This document shows, piece by piece, positions 45,555 through 53,486 of a DNA stretch of 64,000 bases. Source of the DNA: Nitrosarchaeum sp. (GTDB lineage: Archaea > Thermoproteota > Nitrososphaeria > Nitrososphaerales > Nitrosopumilaceae); NCBI GenBank assembly GCA_021414365.1, contig JAIOOR010000003.1:1-64000 (forward strand). The letters are read 5' to 3'. The position numbers and the translations under genes are program-made. Position 1 is the stretch's first letter, and every line of letters starts with the position of its first letter. A model generated the notes under the pieces. That model saw only the letters and a list, made by a program, of their open reading frames with translations. It made no database searches and had not been told where the DNA came from.

Positions 45555-46187
45555 ATGAATCTAATAAAACGAATTGATGAAATAATTGAAGAAAGAAGTT
45601 TACTAAAACACCCATTCTATCAAATGTGGTCTGATGGAAAACTAACTCTTGATTCTTTAGCTGGTTATTCCAAAGAATACTTTCAACTCGTTAAATCAGT
45701 TCCATCGTTTATGGCTCCCATTATAGAAAAATCTCCACAATCTGTAGTTAGTGAATTAATTGCTAACCAACAAGAAGAATCAGATCATATAAAACCCTGG
45801 ATACAATTTGCAGGAGAACTAGGAGTTTCTGAAATTGAATTAATTCATTATGAAGGATTAGAAAAAACTAGAAAATCCGTCTTGGCATTATCTGAGTTGA
45901 TGAATACCTATGAAGGCGGAGCATGTGCAATGTATGCTTTTGAAAAAGAAATTCCTAAAATTAGCCAGACAAAACTTGATGGTCTAGCAGAATTCTATGG
46001 AATATCTACAGAAGAAGCTACAGAATACTTTAAACTTCATACAGAAGCTGATATTCGTCATGCCGCATCTTGGAGAAATATTCTTGAAAAAACATCTAGT
46101 GATCAGAATCACTTGATTCAAATCGCAGACAAATCTATCTCTGCACAAAATCTGTTGCTTGATAGTTGTTATGAAGCATATTGCTAA
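45555..46187 (+). CDS. TenA/PqqC-like protein of the CADD family
   Basis: 210-residue heme-oxygenase-fold protein. The start LLKHPFYQMWSDGKLTLDSLAGYSKEYFQ is typical of the CADD branch, and EEESDH-like (QQEESDHIKPW), YEFEKEIP-like (MYAFEKEIPKIS) and TEADIRHAASW provide the Glu, Asp and His set for a di-metal site. CADD proteins in Chlamydia and some archaea make p-aminobenzoate for the folate/methanopterin pathway from an internal Tyr; that function here is by family inference. Monocistronic between two tRNA genes. Confidence 0.82.
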   Translation: MNLIKRIDEIIEERSLLKHPFYQMWSDGKLTLDSLAGYSKEYFQLVKSVPSFMAPIIEKSPQSVVSELIANQQEESDHIKPWIQFAGELGVSEIELIHYEGLEKTRKSVLALSELMNTYEGGACAMYAFEKEIPKISQTKLDGLAEFYGISTEEATEYFKLHTEADIRHAASWRNILEKTSSDQNHLIQIADKSISAQNLLLDSCYEAYC

Positions 46188-46228
46188 ACTCATAACATTT
46201 TATACTGAAGATAAAATTCATCTGCTTA

Positions 46229-46302
46229 GGGCCCATAACTCAGCTTGGTAGAGTACCCGGCTCATAACCGGGGAGTCAAGGGATCGAAGCCCTTTGGGCC
46301 CA
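46229..46302 (+). tRNA. tRNA with CAU anticodon (elongator Met, or Ile2)
   Basis: Acceptor GGGCCCA/TGGGCCC, anticodon stem CCCGG/CCGGG with loop CTCATAA (anticodon CAT), T-arm AAGGG/CCCTT with loop ATCGAAG. The initiator hallmark of three G-C pairs reading GGG/CCC beside the loop is absent, so it is elongator Met or the agmatidine-modified Ile2. The acceptor with G1-C72 and the overall sequence look close to archaeal Ile2. The T-loop has A54 and G60 where T54 is usual. Confidence 0.88.
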
Positions 46303-46413
46303 TTTTTTTCCATTAGTTTTAAAATGAGCACTGACAAAATTTACTGGCCGCAATGAAGAATCAGAGTTATATCTGAAAGATGATTGAAAGGCATTTGTCT
46401 GAGCTGCCAAAAA

Positions 46414-47019
46414 TTATTTGCTGATCTGATTTCTTACTTTTTCTAAAATATCATCACTAACGAGTTTTTGTTCATGTAATGCTTGTGTTATTTGTATTAT
46501 GTTAGTTAATGAATGCATTTTCACTCCTAATTCTTTTAGAGCTTGTTCTGCGCCTTCCATTCTGTTTACTATGACATACGCATCTTCTATTACTATGTCT
46601 GCCTCTTTCAATGATTTTATCGCGTTTATAACAGAACCACCAGTTGTAGCAACATCATCTATCATTACAACTTTCATCCTTTTGAAAATTTGACCTTCAA
46701 CTGATTTTGAAGTACCATAATCTTTTGGTTTGCTTCTCACATAGATTAATGGTTTAACTGTTTCAATTGCTAATGCTGATGCAATAATTAAACCGCCAGT
46801 AGGAACTGATACTAGAGAATCAAAATTATCCAGTCTTATATTGTCTATAATGGTATTTTGTAGCTGTTTTATCATAGTTCTGAATTGATGAGGATAACTA
46901 GGAATTAGTCTTAAATCCACATAGTATGAACTTTTTTTACCGCTGGCAAGAGTAAAATCACCAAATTTTATAATTCCATTTTTATGCAAAAAAGTTGCAA
47001 ACTCTTTTACAAATTCCAT
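46414..47019 (-). CDS. pyrE: Orotate phosphoribosyltransferase
   Basis: 201-residue enzyme of pyrimidine synthesis, orotate plus PRPP to OMP. FGDFTLASGKKSSYYVDLR is the orotate-binding start, and KVVMIDDVATTGGSVINAI is the PRPP signature (D-D-V-x-T-T-G-x-S). YGTSKSVEG-like catalytic loop is KPKDYGTSKSVEG. Stand-alone, divergent from the LarA-like gene. Confidence 0.95.
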   Translation of the reverse strand: MEFVKEFATFLHKNGIIKFGDFTLASGKKSSYYVDLRLIPSYPHQFRTMIKQLQNTIIDNIRLDNFDSLVSVPTGGLIIASALAIETVKPLIYVRSKPKDYGTSKSVEGQIFKRMKVVMIDDVATTGGSVINAIKSLKEADIVIEDAYVIVNRMEGAEQALKELGVKMHSLTNIIQITQALHEQKLVSDDILEKVRNQISK

Positions 47020-47069
47020 ACCTAAATTAACTACAGTGGATTTATTTTGGTTTGTATTGTGGATTCATT

Positions 47070-48149
47070 ATGCCTGAAATTTGGTTAAATTATGGTATCA
47101 CTGACGTTGTTTTAGATATTCGAGCAGAGAATTTAGATCAAAAAATTGATTCTGATGGTAAAATTCTAGATGACCTTGAGATCAATGAAAAACTGAGTTC
47201 CCTCGATTTAACAAAACCCATAGAAATCGTAGTTTTACACAACTCAAAATCCATTCAAAAAATTATCTCATCATTATTTACAATATGCGAACAAAAATCG
47301 TTACCATTTCCTAAAATTTTATCTGATAAAAAAATAATGAATCTTGTAAAATCCGGATTGCCAGAAGGAAGCTCTATTAATGAATTTGATCATATGACTC
47401 CTAACTCTAATCTTGTTTTTATTGGAGAAATGGAATTTGATGGTTTATTTGGATATGAAACCGTATCTACCAGATTAATTAAAAAATTTGGTCAGGAATC
47501 AATGCTTTCAGCATATGCTAAAAGAAAGAGCAATCAGCCCTCTCCTGGACAACTAACAGAAAGTTTTGATGAAGCAAAAAAATTTGCTGATAATTTTGAA
47601 ATTAAGGCAATTGAAATCATTGCAAATTCTCAAGGCATTGTTGATTTTACGATAGGTCATCCTTCAGAAACCATTTCATCTACAAAAACTCTAGAATCCA
47701 TCGCAATCAAAGACATAGGTCACCACAAATCCATGATAATTAGTACTGGAAAAGATTCAAGCAATGATAATCTTGGAAAATCTCTTTCATCTCTTTGGAA
47801 TTGCGCTAGTGCAATACAAAATGGTGGATTATCGATTTTGGTAGCAGAGTGTAAATCCGGTTTGGGTTCAGATGCACTCCAACAATACATTGAAGGTCGA
47901 TTAAATCTTGAACAACTTAAAAATCCAACCAAGTATATTTCTGGAATGGAAGATTTACTATTCTTATCTGAAATACAAAAGAATTTTCAAATTGGTTTGG
48001 TTTCTGTTCTTCCGGAATACTATGTAAAAAAATTGGATATGATTTCCTTATCTGGGATAAAACCATCTTTAGATTATATTCTAAAAACTCAAGGTGCTAG
48101 ACAAAAAGTTGCAGTTGTTATAGATGGTTCTAGAGTTTTACTAAGGTGA
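47070..48149 (+). CDS. LarA/DUF2088-like protein of uncertain function
   Basis: 359-residue protein. The C-terminal part AIQNGGLSILVAECKSGLG and the N-terminal IWLNYGITDVVLDIRAENL resemble the nickel-dependent lactate racemase (LarA) fold. The Lys/His residues that hold the Ni-pincer cofactor in LarA are not recognisable, so racemase activity is unlikely. Start at 47070 is supported by a TTTATTTTG element exactly 29 nt upstream, which excludes the ATG at 47052. It overlaps the convergent site-2 protease gene by 9 bp. Confidence 0.6.
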   Translation: MPEIWLNYGITDVVLDIRAENLDQKIDSDGKILDDLEINEKLSSLDLTKPIEIVVLHNSKSIQKIISSLFTICEQKSLPFPKILSDKKIMNLVKSGLPEGSSINEFDHMTPNSNLVFIGEMEFDGLFGYETVSTRLIKKFGQESMLSAYAKRKSNQPSPGQLTESFDEAKKFADNFEIKAIEIIANSQGIVDFTIGHPSETISSTKTLESIAIKDIGHHKSMIISTGKDSSNDNLGKSLSSLWNCASAIQNGGLSILVAECKSGLGSDALQQYIEGRLNLEQLKNPTKYISGMEDLLFLSEIQKNFQIGLVSVLPEYYVKKLDMISLSGIKPSLDYILKTQGARQKVAVVIDGSRVLLR

Positions 48150-49247
48150 AAATCCACTCAAAAAATTTGATGGTATTGGTGCACACAAAATAGCCAATCC
48201 TATGATTGCAACATATGCCAGTTTTCTTCTTTTTGATAATGGAGAAACGTCATCTAGTGGCATTGCACTAGGATTTCTTGAACTTAAAACTAGAATTAAC
48301 ATTGCCATTAGCCAATAATTTAACAAAACTAGAATTGCCATACTTCCAAATGTTGCATATCTATGACGTTTAGCCCCAAGTAGAGTTCTAGCCATGTGAC
48401 CTCCATCTAACTGCCAAGCTGGTAATAAATTTAAGAACGTAATTAAAAATCCAATCCAAGCAGCAAAAAGAACTGGTGTCATTATTACTTCATGACCTGC
48501 GCCACCTTTTCCAAACAATGCCAAGCTTGCAGTCATTAGTAATGGTTCTCCTTGATTCCACTCCATTAATTTTGAATCTGCAAAAAGTCCTTGTGCAATA
48601 TCGTTTTGTAATATCGGTGCAGTATATGCTCCATAGATTGAAACTATGATTGCAATTACTAATCCTGCAATTGGTCCTGCAATTGCTACATCAAATAAAA
48701 TTTCACGATTAATTGTTAATCCACGAGATTGAATAAATGCACCAAAAGTTGGAATGCCGATTACTGGTAAGCCTGGTATGAAAAATGGCCATGTTGTTTT
48801 TAGTTTATGAGCCTTTGCTGCAATAATGTGTCCCAACTCATGAATTCCTAAAATTCCTAAAAGTGAAAGTGTGTATACTCCTGCCATTTCTAATGGATCT
48901 CCTATATTGATAATGGAGTTTGTTCCCGCAGTTCGATAATACCCATCAATCATTACAAAAACAATGACAACTGCAAACAAAATTCGTGGAGTCCAAGATG
49001 TGTTTAACCATCTCTTTTGTTTTTTTGGAAAAAATTTCTGAATGATGATATATTTGCCATCTTCCATTTGTTCAAGTTTACAAACATAATTGATGTTTTC
49101 TAATTTTCTAGCCAAATCCTCAAATTTTGATTTAAAATTAAGATCATTGATTCTAAACTCTAAAGAGTACATTTCTTTGTTGAATTGACTTACTTCAAAC
49201 AATGAATTAACTAAGGAAATTACCTCTTCCTGAGTAGGATCGCTCAC
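48141..49247 (-). CDS. Site-2 protease family intramembrane metalloprotease (M50)
   Basis: 368-residue membrane protease. The cytosolic N-terminal 100 residues precede the membrane core. Zinc site HELGH in LLGIHELGHIIAAKAH, and the third ligand in NLLPAWQLDGGHMARTLL (N-x-x-P-x-x-x-L-D-G-G). Five to six predicted helices. Likely regulates membrane-anchored factors; substrates unknown. Confidence 0.92.
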   Translation of the reverse strand: MSDPTQEEVISLVNSLFEVSQFNKEMYSLEFRINDLNFKSKFEDLARKLENINYVCKLEQMEDGKYIIIQKFFPKKQKRWLNTSWTPRILFAVVIVFVMIDGYYRTAGTNSIINIGDPLEMAGVYTLSLLGILGIHELGHIIAAKAHKLKTTWPFFIPGLPVIGIPTFGAFIQSRGLTINREILFDVAIAGPIAGLVIAIIVSIYGAYTAPILQNDIAQGLFADSKLMEWNQGEPLLMTASLALFGKGGAGHEVIMTPVLFAAWIGFLITFLNLLPAWQLDGGHMARTLLGAKRHRYATFGSMAILVLLNYWLMAMLILVLSSRNPSAMPLDDVSPLSKRRKLAYVAIIGLAILCAPIPSNFLSGFSP

Positions 49248-49323
49248 AATGCTTACGGCTATTTCTTTCCATTAAATGGTTTTGTGGTTTAAAATTAAAT
49301 ATTGATAATAAAATATACTAGAT

Positions 49324-49821
49324 ATGCAAGTAATTCTTAGACAACTAGGTGACTGTAACATACGTCGTGCAGAACCAAGCGATCTAATCCCAGTCATGGA
49401 AATTAATCTAAAAACACTTCCTGAGCATTATTCTGATTATTTCTATGAAAGTTTACTTGCAGAAATTCCAGAAGCATTCATTGTTGCAGAAATTGGAGGA
49501 AAACATGTTGGTTACATTATGTGTAAAACCGAATATGGTTTCTCTAATTTCAAAAAACTGGGATTTGTAAAAAAAGGACATGTGGTATCAATTGCAGTTC
49601 TTGACGAACATAGAAAAAAAGGAATTGGTAAAGCACTAGTTGAAGAATCTGTAAACGGTGTCAGATTAAAAAAATGTGATGAATTTTATCTTGAAGTTCG
49701 ATGTAGTAACAATGATGCTGTAAGATTGTATGAAAAACTAGGCTTTGTTATTAGACAAAAACTAAATGCGTATTACCGTGATGGTGAAGATGCATATCTT
49801 ATGGCAATTGAACTGGACTAA
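49324..49821 (+). CDS. GNAT N-acetyltransferase (RimI/Ard1-like)
   Basis: 165-residue acetyltransferase; VVSIAVLDEHRKKGIGKALVEES is the acetyl-CoA loop (R-x-x-G-x-G/A), and YLEVRCSNNDAVRLYEKLGFVIRQ the C-terminal RimI-like segment. In archaea the RimI/Ard1 enzyme acetylates protein N-termini. Start at 49324 has an ATACTAG-like AT-rich promoter nearby. Co-directional with the next small membrane gene. Confidence 0.88.
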   Translation: MQVILRQLGDCNIRRAEPSDLIPVMEINLKTLPEHYSDYFYESLLAEIPEAFIVAEIGGKHVGYIMCKTEYGFSNFKKLGFVKKGHVVSIAVLDEHRKKGIGKALVEESVNGVRLKKCDEFYLEVRCSNNDAVRLYEKLGFVIRQKLNAYYRDGEDAYLMAIELD

Positions 49822-49859
49822 TTCAAACTAATAAATAACTCACATCTAACTTTACCAGA

Positions 49860-50078
49860 ATGAATAAACGTAAAGGAATGGGAATTACTATTTTTGTTTT
49901 ATGTATTACAGCATTCTTTCTTTATGCATATTTGTTGATGTTATCTGAATGGAGTCCTATCGTATTACAATTATCTATTTTGATGATTGCGGGTGGAATC
50001 CTTGGGGTAGTAGCTTGGATTGGATATGTGATGGCAACAACAAAACCTTCATCTGCATCAATTTCATCAGATGATTAA
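49860..50078 (+). CDS. Small two-helix membrane protein
   Basis: 72-residue hydrophobic protein, two predicted membrane helices (about 7-27 and 35-58), basic N-terminus (MNKRKGM) and a Ser-rich acidic C-terminal tail (KPSSASISSDD). No family recognised. Its stop adjoins the stop of the convergent Trm5-like gene. Confidence 0.72.
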   Translation: MNKRKGMGITIFVLCITAFFLYAYLLMLSEWSPIVLQLSILMIAGGILGVVAWIGYVMATTKPSSASISSDD

Positions 50079-50915
50079 TTATTTTGTAATCTTTACATCA
50101 ACAACTGTTTGATAGTATCTGGGACCGACAGCTCTTACTATTTTTGATCGTAAAATTTCTGATTTTACTGGTGTTACTTGTAAATAATGATCTTCAGAAA
50201 GTTTTCCAGCATTTGATTTTTTGTCTGCATGAATGTGAGAATAATAATGAATTATTCCTCCACTTTTTGTTGCATTAATTGCAGATTGTAAGAATTCATC
50301 TGATCTTTCAGGAAGCAGCATTAAAGTTCTATCTGATTTATTTTCTAATTGATCATGGATTATTTTTGCTGCATCTCCATTAATTGAAATAACATTTCCT
50401 ACAATTTTATTTGAAATAATATTTTTTTCACAAAGTTTTGTTGCAATTGGATTAATGTCTATGCTGTACACGGTACATTTTTTCTTTTTTGCACTCATGA
50501 TTGAAAACATGCCCACTCCTGCAAACATGTTGACTACAATTTCCCCATCTTGAACCAAATTGGAAATTCTTTCTCGCTCTGTAGATAATCTAGGTGAAAA
50601 AAATGCATTTTCCACATCTACTGTAAACTTACAGCCGAATTCTTTGTATTCTGTTTCTGTCTTATCTTCACCTGCTATATTCTCTAAATTTCTAGTACGA
50701 AAATCCCCCTCAACAGGTGAAGATTGATAAAAAACACTTTTTGCAATTTTTACTTCATTTAGAAGAGTTTCACCAATAAGTTTCTTTTTTGTTAACAGTG
50801 AATCTGGGATTCTTACAATGATTATATCTCCAATTTGATCAAACGATGAAATCAGTTCTTGACTTTCTTGTGGGGTAAGTATATTTTCCAATGACTTTTT
50901 TAGCATCCGTGTCAA
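50079..50915 (-). CDS. Trm5-like tRNA (guanine37-N1)-methyltransferase family protein
   Basis: 278-residue class I SAM methyltransferase. Rossmann motif VVNMFAGVGMFSIM and acidic VYSIDINPIATKLCEKNI, then the C-terminal LPERSDEFLQSAI and HYYSHIHADKK typical of Trm5/Taw2. The usual N-[LP]-P catalytic motif reads L-L-P here, so the base-contacting Asn is missing and activity on G37 is not assured; the Taw2 branch (wybutosine side chain) is an alternative. Its start overlaps the ABCE1 stop by 4 bp, so it is coupled to a translation factor. Confidence 0.8.
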   Translation of the reverse strand: MTRMLKKSLENILTPQESQELISSFDQIGDIIIVRIPDSLLTKKKLIGETLLNEVKIAKSVFYQSSPVEGDFRTRNLENIAGEDKTETEYKEFGCKFTVDVENAFFSPRLSTERERISNLVQDGEIVVNMFAGVGMFSIMSAKKKKCTVYSIDINPIATKLCEKNIISNKIVGNVISINGDAAKIIHDQLENKSDRTLMLLPERSDEFLQSAINATKSGGIIHYYSHIHADKKSNAGKLSEDHYLQVTPVKSEILRSKIVRAVGPRYYQTVVDVKITK

Positions 50916-52699
50916 TTTTTGTAATAGAAATTTCCTGAGCTTTTTTGTTCTTTATCCAATCTACTTTCTAATTTGTTTACACGTGGTCTCATACTTTTTT
51001 CATCTCTTCTAAATGATATGTCCAGAGATTTTAAGAATCTGTTCATTGCATCTGCTTTTGGCATTGGAGATGTTGCATGTCCAGATAATCCAGATACTCC
51101 CTCAAAAATTATCATAGAGTCTGATATAAGATCCATCAATTGTATGTCATGATCAATTACAATGGCAGTTTTTCCAAATGATCTAACAAATTTTTGTAAA
51201 AATTTTGCAATAGTTATTCTATCTTCAACATCTAAGAATGCAGATGGTTCATCTAATGCATAAAGATCCACTTTTTGTAAAAGACAGGAAGCTACTGAAA
51301 TTTTTTGTAATTCCCCTCCTGATAAATTCTTTATTGATTTATTGTATAGTTTTTTAATTTTTAATGGTTCTAAAATTTGCTCTTCTTCCTGACTTCCTTC
51401 AATTGAATTTCCATTTGCTTTTTCTAGCAGAACAATGACTTCAGCATCAATATCATTTTGAAGATATTGTGGTTTGTATGCAATTTTTATTTTTTTATCA
51501 ATATTTCCTAAATCTGGTTTTTCTACGCCTGCAATCATTTTCATCAGGGTTGTTTTTCCAAGTGCATTTGCACCCATTATTCCCAATACTTCTCCTTTTC
51601 TTACTCTACCAGGCTCAATAGTAACTGAAAATGATGCATATTTTTTCTCTAGTTTTGGGTATGACATAATTTCACTTCCCTCCTGAAACTCATTAGTAGA
51701 TGAAGAAGATACATCAAAAGAAAATTTCTTATCTCTGAATCTAACATTTTCTGTTGGCAGATAACCGTCAAGGAAAACATTGATTCCAATTTTTGTTGAT
51801 AATACACTAGAAACTATTCCATATGCTGCAGGTTCTCCATAAAGCACTTCGATATAATCACTAAGAAAATCAAGTAATGTTAAATCATGTTCTACAACCA
51901 TTACACTTTTTCCAATCTTGGCTAAACTTTGAATTACTCTTGCTACACTTTTTCTTTGAAAAACATCATTATAAGATGAAGGTTCATCAAAAAAGTAAAA
52001 TTCTGAGTCTTTTGATGCAACAGCTGCTATAGCTAATCTTTGAAGCTCTCCTCCGCTAAGCTCTTTGAGATTTTGTTCCATTGAATTTTCTAATCCCAAT
52101 TCTTTGATTAATTCTCTTGATATTCCACGCTCATCATATTTTTCAATTAACTCTTTTCCAGTTCCATCAAACGTTTGTGCCACATGATGTACTTGTTGTG
52201 GTTTAATTGCTGCATGAACTTGTTTATTTTTGATTTTTTCAAAATGAGATTTTAATTCAGTTCCACTATAATATTTTAAAATTTCATCCCATTCTGGTGG
52301 ATTTTCATATCTTCCCAAATTTGGTTTTAAATTTCCAGATAGAATATTTACTACAGTACTTTTTCCCATTCCGTTTCTACCTAATAGTCCAACAACTTCT
52401 CCTTTTCTCGGCGTAGGTAATTTGTATAATCGAAATGAATTTGGACCATATTGATGAATTTTATCTGATGCTAATTCTGATGCTAAATTAACAATAGTTA
52501 TTGCTTCAAATGGACATACTTTTACACAAATACCACATCCATTACAAACATCTTCATCGATTTGGGCCTTTTTTGTTTCTTCGTTTAATACAATGCAATC
52601 AGCCCCAGATTTGTTGACTGGACAATACTTTATGCACTCTAAACCACATTTCTTAGGCTGACAAAGGTCCATATCTAATACTGCTACTCTATGCGTCAT
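50912..52699 (-). CDS. Ribosome recycling ATPase ABCE1 (RNase L inhibitor)
   Basis: 595-residue factor that splits ribosomes after termination. N-terminal Fe-S domain has CQPKKCGLECIKYCP and CNGCGICVKVCPFEAI. Two ABC domains follow: Walker A GLLGRNGMGKSTVV and LSGGELQRLAIAA signature, then GIMGANALGKTTLM and LSGGELQKISVAS. Both Walker B/switch regions are intact (EFYFFDEPSSY, DLYALDEPSAF). Highly conserved. Co-transcribed with the Trm5-like gene. Confidence 0.97.
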   Translation of the reverse strand: MTHRVAVLDMDLCQPKKCGLECIKYCPVNKSGADCIVLNEETKKAQIDEDVCNGCGICVKVCPFEAITIVNLASELASDKIHQYGPNSFRLYKLPTPRKGEVVGLLGRNGMGKSTVVNILSGNLKPNLGRYENPPEWDEILKYYSGTELKSHFEKIKNKQVHAAIKPQQVHHVAQTFDGTGKELIEKYDERGISRELIKELGLENSMEQNLKELSGGELQRLAIAAVASKDSEFYFFDEPSSYNDVFQRKSVARVIQSLAKIGKSVMVVEHDLTLLDFLSDYIEVLYGEPAAYGIVSSVLSTKIGINVFLDGYLPTENVRFRDKKFSFDVSSSSTNEFQEGSEIMSYPKLEKKYASFSVTIEPGRVRKGEVLGIMGANALGKTTLMKMIAGVEKPDLGNIDKKIKIAYKPQYLQNDIDAEVIVLLEKANGNSIEGSQEEEQILEPLKIKKLYNKSIKNLSGGELQKISVASCLLQKVDLYALDEPSAFLDVEDRITIAKFLQKFVRSFGKTAIVIDHDIQLMDLISDSMIIFEGVSGLSGHATSPMPKADAMNRFLKSLDISFRRDEKSMRPRVNKLESRLDKEQKSSGNFYYKN

Positions 52700-52791
52700 G
52701 TCGTAATTCGATTATTCCTTGCTTTATACCTCTTTTTAACTGTCTAAAATAAGGCGTTACCTTAATAGATGAGAATTTGTCAACATTGTTC

Positions 52792-52909
52792 AAGCCGGCC
52801 ATAGCGTTAGGGTGCGACCCAATCCCATTCCGAACTTGGAAGTCAAACCTATCGTCGCTGTTGTGCTACTAAGATGCGAGAGCTCTTGGGAAGCAACAGT
52901 GCTGGCATT
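52792..52909 (+). rRNA. rrf: 5S ribosomal RNA
   Basis: About 118 nt. Terminal stem GCCGGC (52794-52799) pairs with GCTGGC (52901-52906). The conserved 5S segment AATCCCATTCCGAACTTGGAAGT (given here in part: CCCATTCCGAACTTGGAAGT) is present. No 16S or 23S gene is nearby; a detached 5S is usual in Thaumarchaeota. Ends are estimated to within a few bases. Confidence 0.92.
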
Positions 52910-52965
52910 TCTATTCTGTTTACAATCAATCTTTTAATATGGACTTTGTGGTTTGTATTTTAATT

Positions 52966-53094
52966 ATGGTTAACTGCGTTGTCTGTGGACAGCAATTTTC
53001 AGATGATATTCGATTTCTAAATCATATGATGGATAAACATGGTTTTAGAAATCCAAATACCGATAAACCAGACAGGAACAGCAGGGGTTACTAA
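52966..53094 (+). CDS. C2H2 zinc-finger mini-protein
   Basis: 42-residue frame, too short for usual cut-offs. Sequence starts MVNCVVCGQQFSDDI and gives C4-x2-C7-x12-H20-x4-H25, a single C2H2 finger, followed by a polar tail (NPNTDKPDRNSRGY). A single-finger protein can bind nucleic acid or mediate protein contact. TATA-like TTTAATATGG lies about 33 nt before the ATG. Stop overlaps the stop of the convergent coiled-coil gene by 4 bp. Confidence 0.7.
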   Translation: MVNCVVCGQQFSDDIRFLNHMMDKHGFRNPNTDKPDRNSRGY

Positions 53095-53279
53095 TCTAAT
53101 TCTTTTAAAATATCCCTAAGTGTTGCTATCTCATCTTTTAGAAAATCAACAGTTGCAATTACACTTGTTTTAGCACTTTCTGATATGTTGTATTTCAATT
53201 CTTTTTGAATTAACTCTGTTAGCTCCTCACGTTCCATTATGAGATCACTTAATCGCATAATTGCATTTTCAACAGTCAT
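53091..53279 (-). CDS. Small coiled-coil protein
   Basis: 62-residue helical protein with heptad-like spacing of Leu/Ile over most of its length (LSDLIMEREELTELIQKEL, LKDEIATLRDILKEL). No family recognised. Its ATG overlaps the stop of the upstream His/Cys-rich gene as TAATG, the usual sign of coupled translation, and its stop overlaps the convergent C2H2 gene by 4 bp. Confidence 0.7.
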   Translation of the reverse strand: MTVENAIMRLSDLIMEREELTELIQKELKYNISESAKTSVIATVDFLKDEIATLRDILKELD

Positions 53280-53407
53280 TATTTTTCTCCAATATTATGT
53301 ATGTAACCATCTGGATGTATGCACTGACTCCCCACGTGCTTGTAGTGAATGTAATCGTGACCTGTATGACGTATATCATTACAATGACAGGAACTTTCTT
53401 TTGTCAT
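53279..53407 (-). CDS. His/Cys-rich mini-protein, coupled to the coiled-coil gene
   Basis: 42-residue frame read from 53407: it begins MTKESSCHCNDIRHTGHDYI and ends YIHNIGEK. It holds three Cys (7, 9, 29) and seven His, so metal binding is likely. The stop codon shares its last A with the ATG of the next gene (TAATG at 53281-53277), and a TATA-like TATTATTATA lies about 30 nt upstream of the ATG, which together make it a credible first gene of a two-gene mini-operon. Function unknown. Confidence 0.62.
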   Translation of the reverse strand: MTKESSCHCNDIRHTGHDYIHYKHVGSQCIHPDGYIHNIGEK

Positions 53408-53486
53408 GTGTTATTGATGTTATTTTTGTATAATAATATAGAAACTGATTTTCAGAACTGATATTGAACAATTTGTATTTTTGAAT

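Noticed and set aside
53239..53433. Plus-strand frame with several Cys (CNHLDVCTDSPRACSEC)
   Set aside because: It lies opposite the His/Cys-rich minus-strand gene, which has a proper ATG, a TATA and a TAATG junction. The plus-strand start lies inside the antisense of the coiled-coil gene.
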